DNA from: Beggiatoa alba B18LD | Lineage (GTDB): Bacteria; Pseudomonadota; Gammaproteobacteria; Beggiatoales; Beggiatoaceae | DNA length: 64,000 nucleotides | Assembly (NCBI RefSeq): GCF_000245015.1 | Contig: NZ_JH600070.1 | Span: 699,594-763,593 of the forward strand | Reading direction: 5' to 3' | In this document: piece by piece, positions 28,387-37,808 of the stretch | Layout: each line of letters opens with the position of its first letter | Numbering within the stretch: position 1 is the stretch's first letter | The notes under the pieces: model-generated | What the model saw: the letters and a program-made list of their open reading frames with translations, nothing else | Databases searched by the model: none | Told to the model about the DNA's origin: nothing | Position numbers and translations under genes: made by a program

Positions 28387-29772
28387 ATGACAACATTTTC
28401 TCATTTAACGCGCAAAACGGTTTTTAATACATTAACCGCGCTTAGTTTAAGCGTCACTGCATTACTAATGCCGATGACAGTACAAGCAGATGAAACCTGT
28501 TTATCCCCTTATATGGCGAAAATTGTCGGACAAGAAGATTTTGTCTATGTCTGGACATTAGGCGTTGTCGGTATGGGGGATGAACAAGATAAATTAGTGA
28601 CGATTGATGTCAATCCCAAATCGGCGAATTATGGAAAGGTTATTCATACTTTATCTGTGGGTGGGCGTAACGAAGCACATCATTCTGATTTTACAGATGA
28701 CCGTCAATATTTATGGGCTGGTGGCTTGGATACCAGCAAAATTTTTATTTTTGATGTACATACTGACCCCGCAAAACCACGTTTGCATAAAGTAATTGAT
28801 AACTTTGTAGAAAAAACAGATGGATTAGTTGGACCTCATACGTTTTATGCCTATCCGGGACGGATGTTAATCACCGCTTTATCGAATAATAAAGACCACG
28901 GCGGACGCACAGGGTTTGCAGAATATAGCAATGAGGGTGAGTTCATCGCTACACATTGGATGCCAACCGATGAAAATCTGCGTAATGCACAAAAAACAGG
29001 GCAGTATGCGGATGGGTACAATTATGATTTACGGTCATTAATCAGCCGTAATGTGACCTTAACCTCTTCATTTACGGGCTGGTCAAATTACATGATGGAC
29101 TTTGGCAAAATGTTAAATGACCAAGAGGCGATGAAACGTTTTGGGAATACGGTTGTTGTTTGGGATTCTCATACACGCCAACCAAAACAGGTTTTAGATG
29201 TACCGGGCGCACCGTTAGAAATTCGTTTTGCGTGGGGAGCGCAGAATTATTATGCCTACACCACAACGGCATTAACCTCAAAAATTTGGCTGATTTATGA
29301 GGATGAAGCAACACGTCAGTGGAAAGCAGAGGCAGTGGCGGATATTGGCGACCCTAGCAAAGTACCTTTACCCGTAGATATTTCTATCAGTTCAGATGAT
29401 AAAACATTGTGGGTTGATACCTTTATGGATGGTAAAGCCCGTGCTTTTGATATCAGCGACCCTCGCCATCCTAAGCAAATTTATGAGAAGGTTATCGGTA
29501 AGCAAATCAATATGGTATCTTCTAGCTGGGATGGTAAACGGATTTACTTTAGCAGTTCTTTATTAGCGAATTGGGATAAAAAAGGCGCGGATGATGAGCA
29601 ATATGTCAAGCTCTATCATTGGGACGGTAAAGAATTAACTCAGCAATGGGGCGTTGATTTTTATGCGGAAAAGTTAGGACGGGCGCATCAAATGCGTTTT
29701 GGGGCTTACAGTTTGTATCCTGAGCATCGTCAAAAAGCGATTACTAACATTACGCAAGCAAGTAATCATTAA
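28387..29772 (+). CDS. mtoX: Secreted methanethiol oxidase / selenium-binding protein SBP56
   Basis: The 461-residue protein has a Sec-type signal peptide (cleavage likely after MTVQA, about residue 34) and the SBP56 beta-propeller. Family motifs seen are GGRNEAHHSDF and GLVGPHTFYAYPG, which hold histidines expected to bind copper, and a HQMRFGAY segment near the C-terminus. Bacterial members oxidise methanethiol to formaldehyde, hydrogen sulfide and hydrogen peroxide in the periplasm, which fits an organism using reduced sulfur. A good ribosome binding site AAAGGAG precedes the ATG. SCO1/senC-like copper chaperone genes that often accompany mtoX are not adjacent here; a DUF2939 gene is convergent downstream. 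Confidence 0.88.
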   Translation: MTTFSHLTRKTVFNTLTALSLSVTALLMPMTVQADETCLSPYMAKIVGQEDFVYVWTLGVVGMGDEQDKLVTIDVNPKSANYGKVIHTLSVGGRNEAHHSDFTDDRQYLWAGGLDTSKIFIFDVHTDPAKPRLHKVIDNFVEKTDGLVGPHTFYAYPGRMLITALSNNKDHGGRTGFAEYSNEGEFIATHWMPTDENLRNAQKTGQYADGYNYDLRSLISRNVTLTSSFTGWSNYMMDFGKMLNDQEAMKRFGNTVVVWDSHTRQPKQVLDVPGAPLEIRFAWGAQNYYAYTTTALTSKIWLIYEDEATRQWKAEAVADIGDPSKVPLPVDISISSDDKTLWVDTFMDGKARAFDISDPRHPKQIYEKVIGKQINMVSSSWDGKRIYFSSSLLANWDKKGADDEQYVKLYHWDGKELTQQWGVDFYAEKLGRAHQMRFGAYSLYPEHRQKAITNITQASNH

Positions 29773-29798
29773 CCATTATTAGTCGCTAAAGTTAAAAA

Positions 29799-29836
29799 GC
29801 CCTCGTTATCGCTTTCAGGTAACGAGGGCTTTTTTA
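29799..29836 (+). terminator. Bidirectional intrinsic terminator after mtoX
   Basis: A GC-containing stem (GCCCTCGTTA / TAACGAGGGC) is followed by a T run on the + strand and flanked by an A run on the left. It can therefore serve both mtoX and the convergent DUF2939 gene, whose stop codon is at 29854. Confidence 0.85.
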
Positions 29837-29853
29837 TGGATATTTCTAGGCAA

Positions 29854-30330
29854 TTAGAAATATAAAGCGGTAACGCGCCATGTCCAATCTTGTAAGGTCA
29901 TGACAACAAAGGTGGGGTTATTGCCTAATTCGCGCACACGCACCACAAAGCGGGTAGGAGATTCAAAAAAACCAAACGTCATGGTATCCATGAGTTTCTT
30001 TTGTTCAGTAGCTTCTAATAAACGAGTACGTACCCAATTGACATCTACGGTTTCTTGCAGTGCGTTTTGCCCTAACTGTTTTAATTGTTCAACAACTAAA
30101 TTGCCTAAAGGGCTACCTGTATCAAGGGATTTGTTGGCAAGCCCTTCAATGCCTAATGATTTAGTCGCGGTTTGTTGATAAACCTTTTTGATAGATTCTA
30201 AATCGAGCATATTACCTAAATCGGCTGGACTATTCGCAATTAATGCATTGTCTAATTTATAGACCGTGTAATAAGGCAGCCCCACAAACGCCACAAACGC
30301 TAAAAAAAATAAAAAACTTAAATATCTCAT
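29854..30330 (-). CDS. DUF2939-family small exported protein
   Basis: The 158-residue protein has an N-terminal hydrophobic segment (LSFLFFLAFVAFVGLPYYTVY) that serves as a signal anchor or uncleaved signal peptide, followed by a soluble domain. The pattern YKLDNALIANSPADLGNMLDLESIKKV after the helix is typical of DUF2939 proteins, in which tandem residues precede a domain ending FVVMTLQDWTWRVTALYF. The function of the family is unknown. The gene is convergent with mtoX and divergent from ftsE. Confidence 0.75.
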   Translation of the reverse strand: MRYLSFLFFLAFVAFVGLPYYTVYKLDNALIANSPADLGNMLDLESIKKVYQQTATKSLGIEGLANKSLDTGSPLGNLVVEQLKQLGQNALQETVDVNWVRTRLLEATEQKKLMDTMTFGFFESPTRFVVRVRELGNNPTFVVMTLQDWTWRVTALYF

Positions 30331-30535
30331 GGTTATCCTTACTTGTTGAAAGAAATCTTGTGATGACTTCTATTGAAACATAAAAAATACACGCCTTGCT
30401 TAATCTTAAGATGTTTTCCGCATCTAACTTAAAGGATAGATGAGAAAGTAACAAGGCAGAATATCAGCTAATTATCCCATTTTCATTGTTAAACGCTATA
30501 CTGTTAGCCCTCTATTTCGTGCTACCGTCCTTGTC

Positions 30536-31219
30536 ATGATTACATTTTCTGAAGTCCATAAACGTTACGCAACAGGTTATGAAGCCTTAAAAAAAGTTAG
30601 TTTTCATTTAGATAAGGGAGAAATGACTTTTTTAACGGGACATTCTGGTGCAGGTAAAAGCACTTTATTACGCTTAATTGCCCTGATTGAGCGGAGCACG
30701 GGCGGACAAATTATTGTCAATGGGCAACATTTAGGGCGTTTAGCCGATAATCGAATTCCTTACTTACGTCGTGATATTGGCATGACTTTTCAAGAACATC
30801 GTTTATTATTTGACCGCACGGTTTTTGATAATGTCGCGTTACCGTTAGTAATTGGCGGTTTTCGCCATCAAGAAATTCGTCGCCGTGTGCGGGCTGCGTT
30901 AGATAAAGTTGGTTTATTAAACTGTGAAAAAAGCTACCCCATTACCTTATCAGGGGGACAACAACAGCGCGTTGGTATTGCGCGGGCGGTCGTGCATAAA
31001 CCATCTATTTTATTAGCGGATGAGCCAACAGGAAATTTAGACCCCGCACTTGCGGAAGAAGTGATGGATTTATTCACACAATTCAATCAAGTCGGGGTTA
31101 CTGTTTTAATTGCGTCTCACGCGCTAGGGCTGATTAAACGAATGGGATGTCGTACCTTAGTTTTACAAGCGGGTGAGTTAATTAGCGATTTAAAACCAGC
31201 ATCGAATAAACGGGCTTAA
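30536..31219 (+). CDS. ftsE: Cell division ATP-binding protein FtsE (no adjacent ftsX)
   Basis: The 227-residue ABC ATPase has Walker A GHSGAGKST near residue 36, signature LSGGQQQRVGIARA near 139, and Walker B ILLADEPTGNLDP near 158. The N-terminal MITFSEVHKRYATGYEALK and the segment RRDIGMTFQEHRLL are characteristic of FtsE. FtsE works with the membrane protein FtsX to control cell-wall hydrolases at the division septum. In almost all bacteria ftsX follows or overlaps ftsE, but here a non-coding stretch, a MITE and a nuclease gene follow. ftsX must lie elsewhere or be lost. The call could also be a LolD-like ATPase, but the sequence favours FtsE. Confidence 0.85.
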   Translation: MITFSEVHKRYATGYEALKKVSFHLDKGEMTFLTGHSGAGKSTLLRLIALIERSTGGQIIVNGQHLGRLADNRIPYLRRDIGMTFQEHRLLFDRTVFDNVALPLVIGGFRHQEIRRRVRAALDKVGLLNCEKSYPITLSGGQQQRVGIARAVVHKPSILLADEPTGNLDPALAEEVMDLFTQFNQVGVTVLIASHALGLIKRMGCRTLVLQAGELISDLKPASNKRA

Positions 31220-31387
31220 TCCCAGCATCGTGTCAACTCGTGTACATATTCAGTATCACGCCTTGCATTAGCCGTCTTAACCTGACCTTAGCTCTACGAA
31301 TTTTTTAAAAATAACAACTTGCCTAAATCTTATCTAGTGAGTCCTGATGAAAAACAAGAATGAAGAAAACAAGTTACCCAATAAAAA

Positions 31388-31464
31388 TATAGCAAACGCA
31401 CTATAAAACGATGCGAAAGACTGCCAGTCCTAAATTTAAATAATTTTATGATACGTTTACTATA
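31388..31464. mobile_element. 77-bp MITE, copy 2 (left of the Rpn gene)
   Basis: The copy has ends TATAGCAAACG and CGTTTACTATA, one mismatch in the left TIR, and the internal palindrome-like core GACTGCCAGTC. It lies in the same orientation as the copy at 32413, and the two bracket the Rpn-type gene. Confidence 0.85.
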
Positions 31465-31491
31465 TCTTCCCAAGCATGAGGAAACATCAAC

Positions 31492-32420
31492 ATGACCGAC
31501 AAATCCCTAGGCACATTCATCAACCCCTTCACCGATTTTGGCTTTAAAAAAAATCTTCGGCAGTGAAGAAAGTAAACCCCTACTCATCAGCTTCCTCAAT
31601 GATTTATTACCGATAAAACACAAAATTGTCAGCTTAGAATTTAAAAATATCGAAAAGCTCGGCATGTTAGAAGAAGACCGACGCGCCATCTTTGATATTT
31701 ATTGTCGGGATGAAAAAAAATCAGGAATTCATTGTTGAATTACAACGTGCGAAACAAGAACACTTTCAAGACCGCGCTACCTATTACGCCAGCTTCTTAA
31801 TTCAAGACCAAGCCAAAAAAGGCAAATGGGATTTTGAATTAACCCCGATTTATTTCATTGGCATTTTAGACTTCTCTTTAGCCAGTTTTCCCGATGACCA
31901 TTACTTACATTTCGGACAAATAACCGATATTTACAGCAAAGAAGTGATGTTTAAGAAATTGAACTTCATTTACATAGAAATGGCGAAATTCAAAAAACAA
32001 GAATCTGAATTAGCGAACCATTTAGAATGGTGGTTATATTTTCTGCGTGAATTAGTGACATTTGACGATATGCCGAGAGAATTTCAAGGGGATATTATCG
32101 AAGACGCTTTTGCGTTAGCGAAATTAGCGAATATGAGTTATGAAGACCGTCATGCGTATGAATTAAGTTTGAAATACTACCGCGATTTCATCAATGTGCT
32201 TGATACCGCTAAACAGGAAGGGATTGAGATAGGGATGGAGAAGGGTATTGAGATTGGGATTGAACAAGGTGTTAAACAAGGAATCGAACAAGGGATTGAA
32301 CAAGGCGTCGAACAAGAAAGAATGAAAGTCGCAATTGCATTGAAGAAAAACAATGCCCCTCTTGAACTCATTATGGTTGCGACGGGATTAACACGCGAAG
32401 AAATTGAGCGATTAGAGTAA
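31492..32420 (+). pseudogene. Rpn-family PD-(D/E)XK nuclease/transposase gene with two frameshifts
   Basis: Translation from the ATG at 31492 (behind GAGGA) begins MTDKSLGTFINPFTDFGFKK, the typical start of the Rpn/PDDEXK_2 family. The frame breaks at a run of eight A (31546-31553) and again at a second run of eight A (31713-31720). Reading each as seven A gives one continuous protein of about 308 residues, with IFDIYCRDEK and EFIVELQRAK supplying catalytic Asp, Glu and Gln positions, and the repetitive IEIGIEQGVKQGIEQG tail of the family. It could be a pseudogene, a gene expressed through polymerase slippage on A8, or a sequencing artefact. The stop codon falls inside the right flanking MITE. 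Confidence 0.8.
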
Positions 32421-32489
32421 ACGTACTATAAAACGATTTGGAGGACTGCCAGTCCTAAATTTAAATCTTTTTATGATACGTTTACTATA
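32413..32489. mobile_element. 77-bp MITE, copy 3 (right of the Rpn gene)
   Basis: The right end CGTTTACTATA is intact and the left end is altered to TAGAGTAAACG. The TAA within it is the stop codon of the Rpn-type gene. The copy is a direct repeat of the one at 31388-31464. Confidence 0.85.
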
Positions 32490-32609
32490 GCCTCAGCTAT
32501 TTTACACCTGAAAAAACAATAACTCTCTGTTTTAGCTTTTAAATATCGCAGAACAGAGGATAGTCTTATATATCTTTTTGACCTTACCACAAAATCATAG
32601 AGTAACCAC

Positions 32610-33500
32610 ATGACCTTACAAGAATTCATGTCTTTATACCAGCAACGAATTAATCAGGCATTAACCCAACATTTACCCGCCCCCCATATTTTGCCCGTCC
32701 GTTTACATGAGGCGATGCACTACGCAGTATTGAATGGCGGTAAGCGGGTTCGTCCGTTATTAGTTTATTTGACAGGACAGGCTTTAAATGTCGCGCCTGA
32801 TGTTTTAGATATTCCTGCTTGTGCGGTTGAGTGTATTCATGCTTACTCATTAGTTCATGATGATTTACCCGCAATGGATGATGATGATTTACGGCGCGGG
32901 AAACCCACTTGTCATAAAGCTTTTGATGAAGCAACGGCGATTTTGGCAGGTGACGCGCTACAGGCACACGCTTTTTATTTATTAACGCATGACCCCACAC
33001 AACAATTAAGCCCTGCGCAACGTCTTGCCATGGTTGAAGCCCTAAGTCTTGCAAGTAGTTCTCGCGGGATGGTTGGCGGACAAATGATTGATATGGAAGC
33101 TGTTGGAAAAAATCTGAATGCGGCTGAATTAGAAAACATGCACATTCATAAAACAGGTGCGTTAATTCGTGCCAGTGTCAAATTAGGTGCGTTAGCATCA
33201 CCCAATTTTTCAGAGGAAACATTTGAACAATTAGACCGTTACGCAAAATGTATCGGTCTTGCCTTCCAAATCCAAGATGATATTTTAGACGTAGAAGCCC
33301 CCACAGAAACATTAGGCAAGAAACAAGGCGCGGATACCGCTTTAAACAAACCGACCTACCCCAGCATTATCGGGCTACAAGCCTCAAAACAAATGGCGAT
33401 TGAACTGATTGAGCAAGCCGTGCAAGCCCTACAAACTTTCGACCAACGCGCCGACCCATTACGCGAATTAGCACATTACATTATTAAACGGGCTTATTAA
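32610..33500 (+). CDS. ispA: Farnesyl diphosphate synthase / (2E,6E)-polyprenyl synthase IspA
   Basis: The 296-residue protein is a short-chain trans-prenyltransferase, which condenses isopentenyl diphosphate with dimethylallyl and geranyl diphosphates to make farnesyl diphosphate. It carries the first aspartate-rich motif DDLPAMDDDDLRRG near residue 86 and the second, QIQDDILDVEA near residue 222. The GGKRVRPLL motif is near residue 46. Length and spacing fit gammaproteobacterial IspA. The usual neighbours xseB and dxs are absent. A MITE lies upstream, and a repeat hairpin begins 25 bp after the stop codon. Confidence 0.93.
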   Translation: MTLQEFMSLYQQRINQALTQHLPAPHILPVRLHEAMHYAVLNGGKRVRPLLVYLTGQALNVAPDVLDIPACAVECIHAYSLVHDDLPAMDDDDLRRGKPTCHKAFDEATAILAGDALQAHAFYLLTHDPTQQLSPAQRLAMVEALSLASSSRGMVGGQMIDMEAVGKNLNAAELENMHIHKTGALIRASVKLGALASPNFSEETFEQLDRYAKCIGLAFQIQDDILDVEAPTETLGKKQGADTALNKPTYPSIIGLQASKQMAIELIEQAVQALQTFDQRADPLRELAHYIIKRAY

Positions 33501-33524
33501 GCGCGTTCCCCTAACAAAAGCAAC

Positions 33525-33820
33525 GACCTACTAGGTTTTCAAAACCTAGTAGGTCTGTTTGACCTTACTTTAATCGACAAGATTAAAAGATTGTCTGAAT
33601 CAGGATTTTCAGGATTAACAGGATTTAAAACCCTTAAACCAAAAAATTAAGGTGAAAGACGCTTTTTAATTCTGCTAATTCTGAAAATTCTGTGAATTCT
33701 GATTCAGACAAAAAAAGACCTACTAGGTTTTCAAAACCTAGTAGGTCTGTCGGAACAGGCGAAAAGAGTTGACCAGACAAGCTGTTGTCTTTTTAAAAGA
33801 AACTCGCCGAACTCAGGTTA
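33525..33820. repeat. Composite repeat with two covarying hairpins
   Basis: A hairpin at 33525-33555 (arms GACCTACTAGG and CCTAGTAGGTC) is followed by a GTCTGAATCAG-bounded unit at 33593-33709. A second identical hairpin at 33717-33747 has its A/T run on the left, and the array closes with the AAACTCGCCGAACTCAGGTT end. The second hairpin is oriented to terminate leftward transcripts. Confidence 0.8.
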
Positions 33821-33829
33821 CATTTACTC

Positions 33830-33906
33830 TATAGTAAACGCACTATAAAACGATGCGAAGGACTGCCAGTCCTAAATTTAAATCGCTTTTTGGTACGTTT
33901 ACTCCA
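33830..33906. mobile_element. 77-bp MITE, copy 4
   Basis: The left end TATAGTAAACG is intact; the right end reads CGTTTACTCCA in place of CGTTTACTATA. It directly precedes the SMR transporter gene, and its last base is 25 bp before the start codon, so it may contribute to that gene's promoter. Confidence 0.8.
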
Positions 33907-33931
33907 TGTGTCAGACAATGAAACAAATAAA

Positions 33932-34258
33932 ATGAATTGGATAATTTTAACGATAGCAGGACTTTTTGAAGTAACATTTACTTTTTGTTTAGGGAAAGCG
34001 AAAGAAACAACAGGAAACGAAATGTATTTATGGTATATCGGTTTTCTGATTGCGATTTGTTTCAGTATGGGGCTTTTAATCAAAGCGACACAAACTTTAC
34101 CCATTGGAACAGCTTATGCTGTATGGACAGGCATAGGCGCAGTTGGGACGGTTTTAGTTGGTATTTTTATATTTAAAGAACCAGTAACTTTTTTGCGACT
34201 CCTTTTCCTAACAACGTTAATCGGCTCAATTATCGGACTAAAAATCGTTTCATACTAA
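33932..34258 (+). CDS. SMR-family transporter, SugE/Gdx-like
   Basis: The 108-residue protein has four membrane helices and the small multidrug resistance fold. The conserved Glu lies in the first helix (IILTIAGLFEVTFTFCLG). The segment GTAYAVWTGIGAVGTVLVG near residue 60 matches the SugE/Gdx group, whose members export guanidinium, more closely than EmrE. SMR proteins work as antiparallel dimers coupled to protons. I start at the ATG at 33932 (MNWIILTIAG); the longer frame from 33890 would begin inside the MITE and add non-homologous residues. No ykkC-type riboswitch is visible upstream because the MITE occupies that place. Confidence 0.85.
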   Translation: MNWIILTIAGLFEVTFTFCLGKAKETTGNEMYLWYIGFLIAICFSMGLLIKATQTLPIGTAYAVWTGIGAVGTVLVGIFIFKEPVTFLRLLFLTTLIGSIIGLKIVSY

Positions 34259-34396
34259 AATAAGATTTTAGTCGTTTAAAACCTGACTTGTTTAACACAA
34301 CCCCTTTTTCAATTGCCCTGAAAAATTACCCCCAAGCTTTTAGCTTCCTTTATACTTATTCCTCTTTTTCCACTGTTTCGCTTATCGTTCACCACC

Positions 34397-35602
34397 ATGA
34401 ATCCTGACTTAAGCCGTTTACAATCTTACCCCTTTGAAAAATTAGCTAAATTAAAAGCAGGGGTACAAGCACCGTCACAATTGCGCGAAATTAATTTATC
34501 CATCGGCGAACCCCAACACCCAACCCCAGCATTTATTGTCGAAGCGATGCAAAAAGCCTTAATCAGTGATTTAGGCAAATATCCAACGACAAAAGGCGTG
34601 TTAGCCCTACGTCAACAAATTGCCCACTGGTTAATAGAACGTTTTCCTGAACTCAGTCGCGTTGAAATTGACCCCGAACAACATGTTTTACCTGTCAACG
34701 GCACACGCGAAGCCCTGTTTGCTTTTGCCCAATGCGTGATTGACCGCAACGCAAAAAATCCTTTGGTATTAATGCCTAATCCGTTTTATCAAATTTATGA
34801 AGGGGCTGCCATACTCGCAGGCGCGACCCCACACTATTTACCCTGTTTAGCCGAAACCCATTTTCAACCCGATTTCGACGCAGTTCCCGCCGAAACATGG
34901 GCAAATTGCCAACTGATTTATATCTGCTCTCCTAATAATCCCAGTGGTACATTATTAGATAAAGCAACATTAAAAAAACTTATTGAAAAATCAGATGAAT
35001 ATGGCTTTATTATTGCGGCTGATGAATGCTACATGGAGTTATACGCCGATGAAGCGAACCCACCGAGCAGTTTACTCGCCGTTTGCGCCGAAATGGGACG
35101 TACTGACTTTAAAAACTGTGTGATTTTTCATAGCCTGTCTAAACGCTCTAACGCACCCGGATTGCGCTCAGGCTTCGTTGCTGGAGATGCCCGCGTTTTA
35201 CAACAATTTTTACTGTATCGAACTTATCACGGCTGTGCGATGCCTTTAGCCGTACAAACCGCCAGTATTGTCGCGTGGGCAGAGCAAAGTCATGTTAAAG
35301 CAAACCGCGATTTATACCGCGAAAAATTTGCCTTGATGCATGACATTCTTTCTCCCGTTATCCCAATAGAAATCCCGCCCGCCAGCTTTTATTTATGGCA
35401 ACAAGTGCCGATGGATGATACTGAATTTGTTAAGCAACTCTTTGCAACCCAACGACTGACGGTTTTAGCAGGGAGCTATTTATCGCGCACTGTGGACGGT
35501 ATCAATCCAGGAAAAAATCGAGTTCGTATCGCCTTAGTGCCTGATGTGAACGACTGTCAAGAAGCGGCACAGCGTATCCGCCACTTTTTAGAAACGTTTT
35601 AA
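34397..35602 (+). CDS. dapC: Succinyldiaminopimelate transaminase DapC
   Basis: The 401-residue protein is a fold-type I PLP aminotransferase. It has the N-terminal substrate motif INLSIGEPQHPTP, the cofactor-contact segment YICSPNNPSGT near residue 176, DECYMELY near residue 213, and the PLP-binding Lys in FHSLSKRSNAPGLRSG near residue 253. The MNPDLSRLQSYPFEKL start is typical of proteobacterial DapC, which makes N-succinyl-L,L-2,6-diaminopimelate from the keto acid in lysine and meso-diaminopimelate synthesis. dapD, the preceding enzyme of the pathway, follows 34 bp later on the same strand, which supports the call and an operon. Confidence 0.92.
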   Translation: MNPDLSRLQSYPFEKLAKLKAGVQAPSQLREINLSIGEPQHPTPAFIVEAMQKALISDLGKYPTTKGVLALRQQIAHWLIERFPELSRVEIDPEQHVLPVNGTREALFAFAQCVIDRNAKNPLVLMPNPFYQIYEGAAILAGATPHYLPCLAETHFQPDFDAVPAETWANCQLIYICSPNNPSGTLLDKATLKKLIEKSDEYGFIIAADECYMELYADEANPPSSLLAVCAEMGRTDFKNCVIFHSLSKRSNAPGLRSGFVAGDARVLQQFLLYRTYHGCAMPLAVQTASIVAWAEQSHVKANRDLYREKFALMHDILSPVIPIEIPPASFYLWQQVPMDDTEFVKQLFATQRLTVLAGSYLSRTVDGINPGKNRVRIALVPDVNDCQEAAQRIRHFLETF

Positions 35603-35636
35603 AAACCTTTAAAGACCATTAAGGAGTAAACAGTGC

Positions 35637-36461
35637 ATGAATGATTTACAAAAAGTGATTGAAGAAGCCTTTGAAAATCGTGCCGAATTAAGCCCCCGCC
35701 ATGTTAGCCCCGCGATTGAGGAAGCCATTCAAGAAAGTATCGACCTGTTAGACCGTGGCGTTTTACGAGTTGCAGAAAAAAAACAAGGAAAATGGGTCGT
35801 TAATGAATGGTTAAAAAAAGCCGTTCTGCTTTCGTTCCGCATTTCTGATAACGACTTTATTAAAGGCGGTTTCACTAACTATTACGATAAAGTTCGCTCT
35901 AAATATGCTGATTGCAATACCAAAGAATTCCGTGAGCAAGGCGTGCGCATTGTTCCCCCAGCCACCGCACGGCGTGGGGCTTATATCGCGCCTAATGTCG
36001 TCTTAATGCCTTCCTACGTCAATATCGGTGCTTATGTGGACAGTGGCACAATGGTTGATACATGGGCAACCGTCGGTTCTTGCGCCCAAATCGGCAAAAA
36101 TGTGCATTTATCAGGCGGTGTCGGCATTGGTGGCGTATTAGAACCGTTGCAAGCCTCACCGACCATTATCGAAGATAACTGCTTTATTGGTGCACGCTCC
36201 GAAGTTGTCGAGGGTGTGGTGATTGGTGAAGGCTCAGTTATTTCTATGGGCGTGTTCATTGGTCAAAGTACTAAGATTTACCACCGCGTAACGGGCGAAA
36301 TTACCTACGGCTATGTGCCCCCCTATTCCGTCGTAGTTTCTGGCAATTTACCCTCTGCTGATGGCAAATACAGCTTATATTGCGCGGTGATTGTGAAACA
36401 AGTGGACGAAAAAACGCGCGGAAAAGTCGGCTTAAACGAATTATTACGCGATATTGAGTAG
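35637..36461 (+). CDS. dapD: Tetrahydrodipicolinate N-succinyltransferase DapD
   Basis: The 274-residue protein is the succinyl-CoA-dependent acyltransferase that opens the succinylase branch of lysine/diaminopimelate synthesis. After an N-terminal helical domain it shows hexapeptide repeats of a left-handed beta helix (residues about 105-230, for example [20 protein letters not shown] and [15 protein letters not shown]). The C-terminal sheet ends [18 protein letters not shown]. The active form is a cytoplasmic trimer. A strong AAGGAG ribosome binding site precedes the ATG. It follows dapC, forming a two-gene lysine-pathway unit; an AGGACTGGCAGTCCT palindrome lies 16 bp past its stop codon. 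Confidence 0.95.
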   Translation: MNDLQKVIEEAFENRAELSPRHVSPAIEEAIQESIDLLDRGVLRVAEKKQGKWVVNEWLKKAVLLSFRISDNDFIKGGFTNYYDKVRSKYADCNTKEFREQGVRIVPPATARRGAYIAPNVVLMPSYVNIGAYVDSGTMVDTWATVGSCAQIGKNVHLSGGVGIGGVLEPLQASPTIIEDNCFIGARSEVVEGVVIGEGSVISMGVFIGQSTKIYHRVTGEITYGYVPPYSVVVSGNLPSADGKYSLYCAVIVKQVDEKTRGKVGLNELLRDIE

Positions 36462-36477
36462 TGAATCAGCCTGTTTT

Positions 36478-36492
36478 AGGACTGGCAGTCCT
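36478..36492. repeat. Solo AGGACTGGCAGTCCT palindrome upstream of pgk
   Basis: This 15-nt near-perfect palindrome is identical to the core of the 77-bp MITE but stands alone, without the MITE ends. A variant (AGGACGGGCAGTCCT) lies after pgk at 37767-37781. Confidence 0.6.
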
Positions 36493-36569
36493 TTAAAGAT
36501 TACCAGTTCTCAGCGTGAGTGAGACCTATAAAAAAGTGACGTTAAGTAACAACCTTTGAGGAGTTTGGT

Positions 36570-37751
36570 ATGTCCATTTTAAAAATGACCGAGTTAAATT
36601 TAACAGGGAAACGGGTGTTAATTCGGGAAGATTTCAACGTACCTGTTAAAAATGGCAAAGTCAGCAGTGATGCGCGTATTCAAGCAGCATTACCCAATAT
36701 TAAACACGCGCTCCAAGCAGGCGCGAAAGTCATGTTAATGTCGCATTTGGGTCGTCCTGAAGAAGGCATTTATAACGAAGAATTTTCTATGCAACCTGTT
36801 GCCGACCATTTAGGCACTTTGCTGGGTCAACCTGTGCGCTTAATTAAGGATTGGTTAGACGGACAATTTAGTGTTGCAGAAGGTGAAGCCGTTTTATTCG
36901 AAAATGTGCGCTTTAACAAAGGCGAGAAGAAAAATAATGACGAGTTATCGAAAAAAATGGCGGCATTATGTGATATTTACGTGATGGATGCCTTTGGAAC
37001 TGCTCACCGTGCCGAAGCCTCTACGCATGGCGTAGCGAAATATGCACCCGTTGCTTGTGCAGGCATTTTGCTGGCGGATGAATTAGAAGCCTTGGGCAAA
37101 GCCTTAAAAAATCCTGCTCGCCCTTTAATTGCCATCGTTGGCGGTTCTAAAGTTTCTACCAAACTCACGGTTTTAGATTCTTTATCAGGCATTGTTGACC
37201 AATTGATTGTTGGCGGTGGCATTGCGAATACTTTCATTGCGGCACAAGGCAATATTATTGGCAAATCTTTATTTGAAGCCGATTTAGTTGATGAAGCTAA
37301 ACGTTTAACCGCCGCAGCTAAAGCCAAAGGTGGCGATATTCCTTGCCCTGTCGATGTTGTTGTTGGCAAAGAATTCAGTGAAAGTGCGACCGCAATGTTA
37401 AAGAAAGTTGGTGAAATCGCTGACGACGATATGATTTTCGATATTGGCCCTGAGACTTCCGCCCAATTTGCCGAATTATTGAAAAAAGCGGGGACGATTG
37501 TGTGGAATGGCCCTGTTGGGGTGTTTGAATTCGACCAATTTGGTGCAGGCACAAAAGCCTTAGCGCAAGCAATTGCCGATAGTCCTGCGTTTTCTCTTGC
37601 GGGTGGTGGCGATACGTTAGCCGCGATTGATAAATATGGCATTGCGGATAAAATTTCTTATATTTCCACAGGGGGCGGGGCTTTTCTGGAATTCTTAGAA
37701 GGGAAAAAACTGCCCGCCGTGGAAATTTTAGAACAACGGGCGGGCGCATAA
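36570..37751 (+). CDS. pgk: Phosphoglycerate kinase
   Basis: The 393-residue enzyme transfers phosphate between 1,3-bisphosphoglycerate and ADP in glycolysis or the Calvin cycle. Family motifs include [17 protein letters not shown] near residue 15, [12 protein letters not shown] near residue 55, the nucleotide-binding region [15 protein letters not shown] near residue 189 and the C-terminal [13 protein letters not shown] followed by [14 protein letters not shown]. Length is normal. GAGGAG lies just ahead of the ATG. Calvin-cycle or gap genes are not adjacent; the gene lies between dapD and a repeat-rich gap with hairpins that can terminate it. Confidence 0.96.
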   Translation: MSILKMTELNLTGKRVLIREDFNVPVKNGKVSSDARIQAALPNIKHALQAGAKVMLMSHLGRPEEGIYNEEFSMQPVADHLGTLLGQPVRLIKDWLDGQFSVAEGEAVLFENVRFNKGEKKNNDELSKKMAALCDIYVMDAFGTAHRAEASTHGVAKYAPVACAGILLADELEALGKALKNPARPLIAIVGGSKVSTKLTVLDSLSGIVDQLIVGGGIANTFIAAQGNIIGKSLFEADLVDEAKRLTAAAKAKGGDIPCPVDVVVGKEFSESATAMLKKVGEIADDDMIFDIGPETSAQFAELLKKAGTIVWNGPVGVFEFDQFGAGTKALAQAIADSPAFSLAGGGDTLAAIDKYGIADKISYISTGGGAFLEFLEGKKLPAVEILEQRAGA

Positions 37752-37808
37752 GGTAACGCTCAATACAGGACGGGCAGTCCTCGCTTGATTTTGATGTGTA
37801 TTGAAATA

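Noticed and set aside
33829-34104. Leftward open frame of 91 codons over the MITE and SMR gene
   Set aside because: It spans a MITE and the antisense strand of the SugE-like gene; the SMR helices on the + strand explain the sequence better.
37004-37642. Leftward open frame of 212 codons
   Set aside because: It lies wholly antisense to pgk, which is certain, and the product is low-complexity and unlike any protein family. It is a shadow frame.
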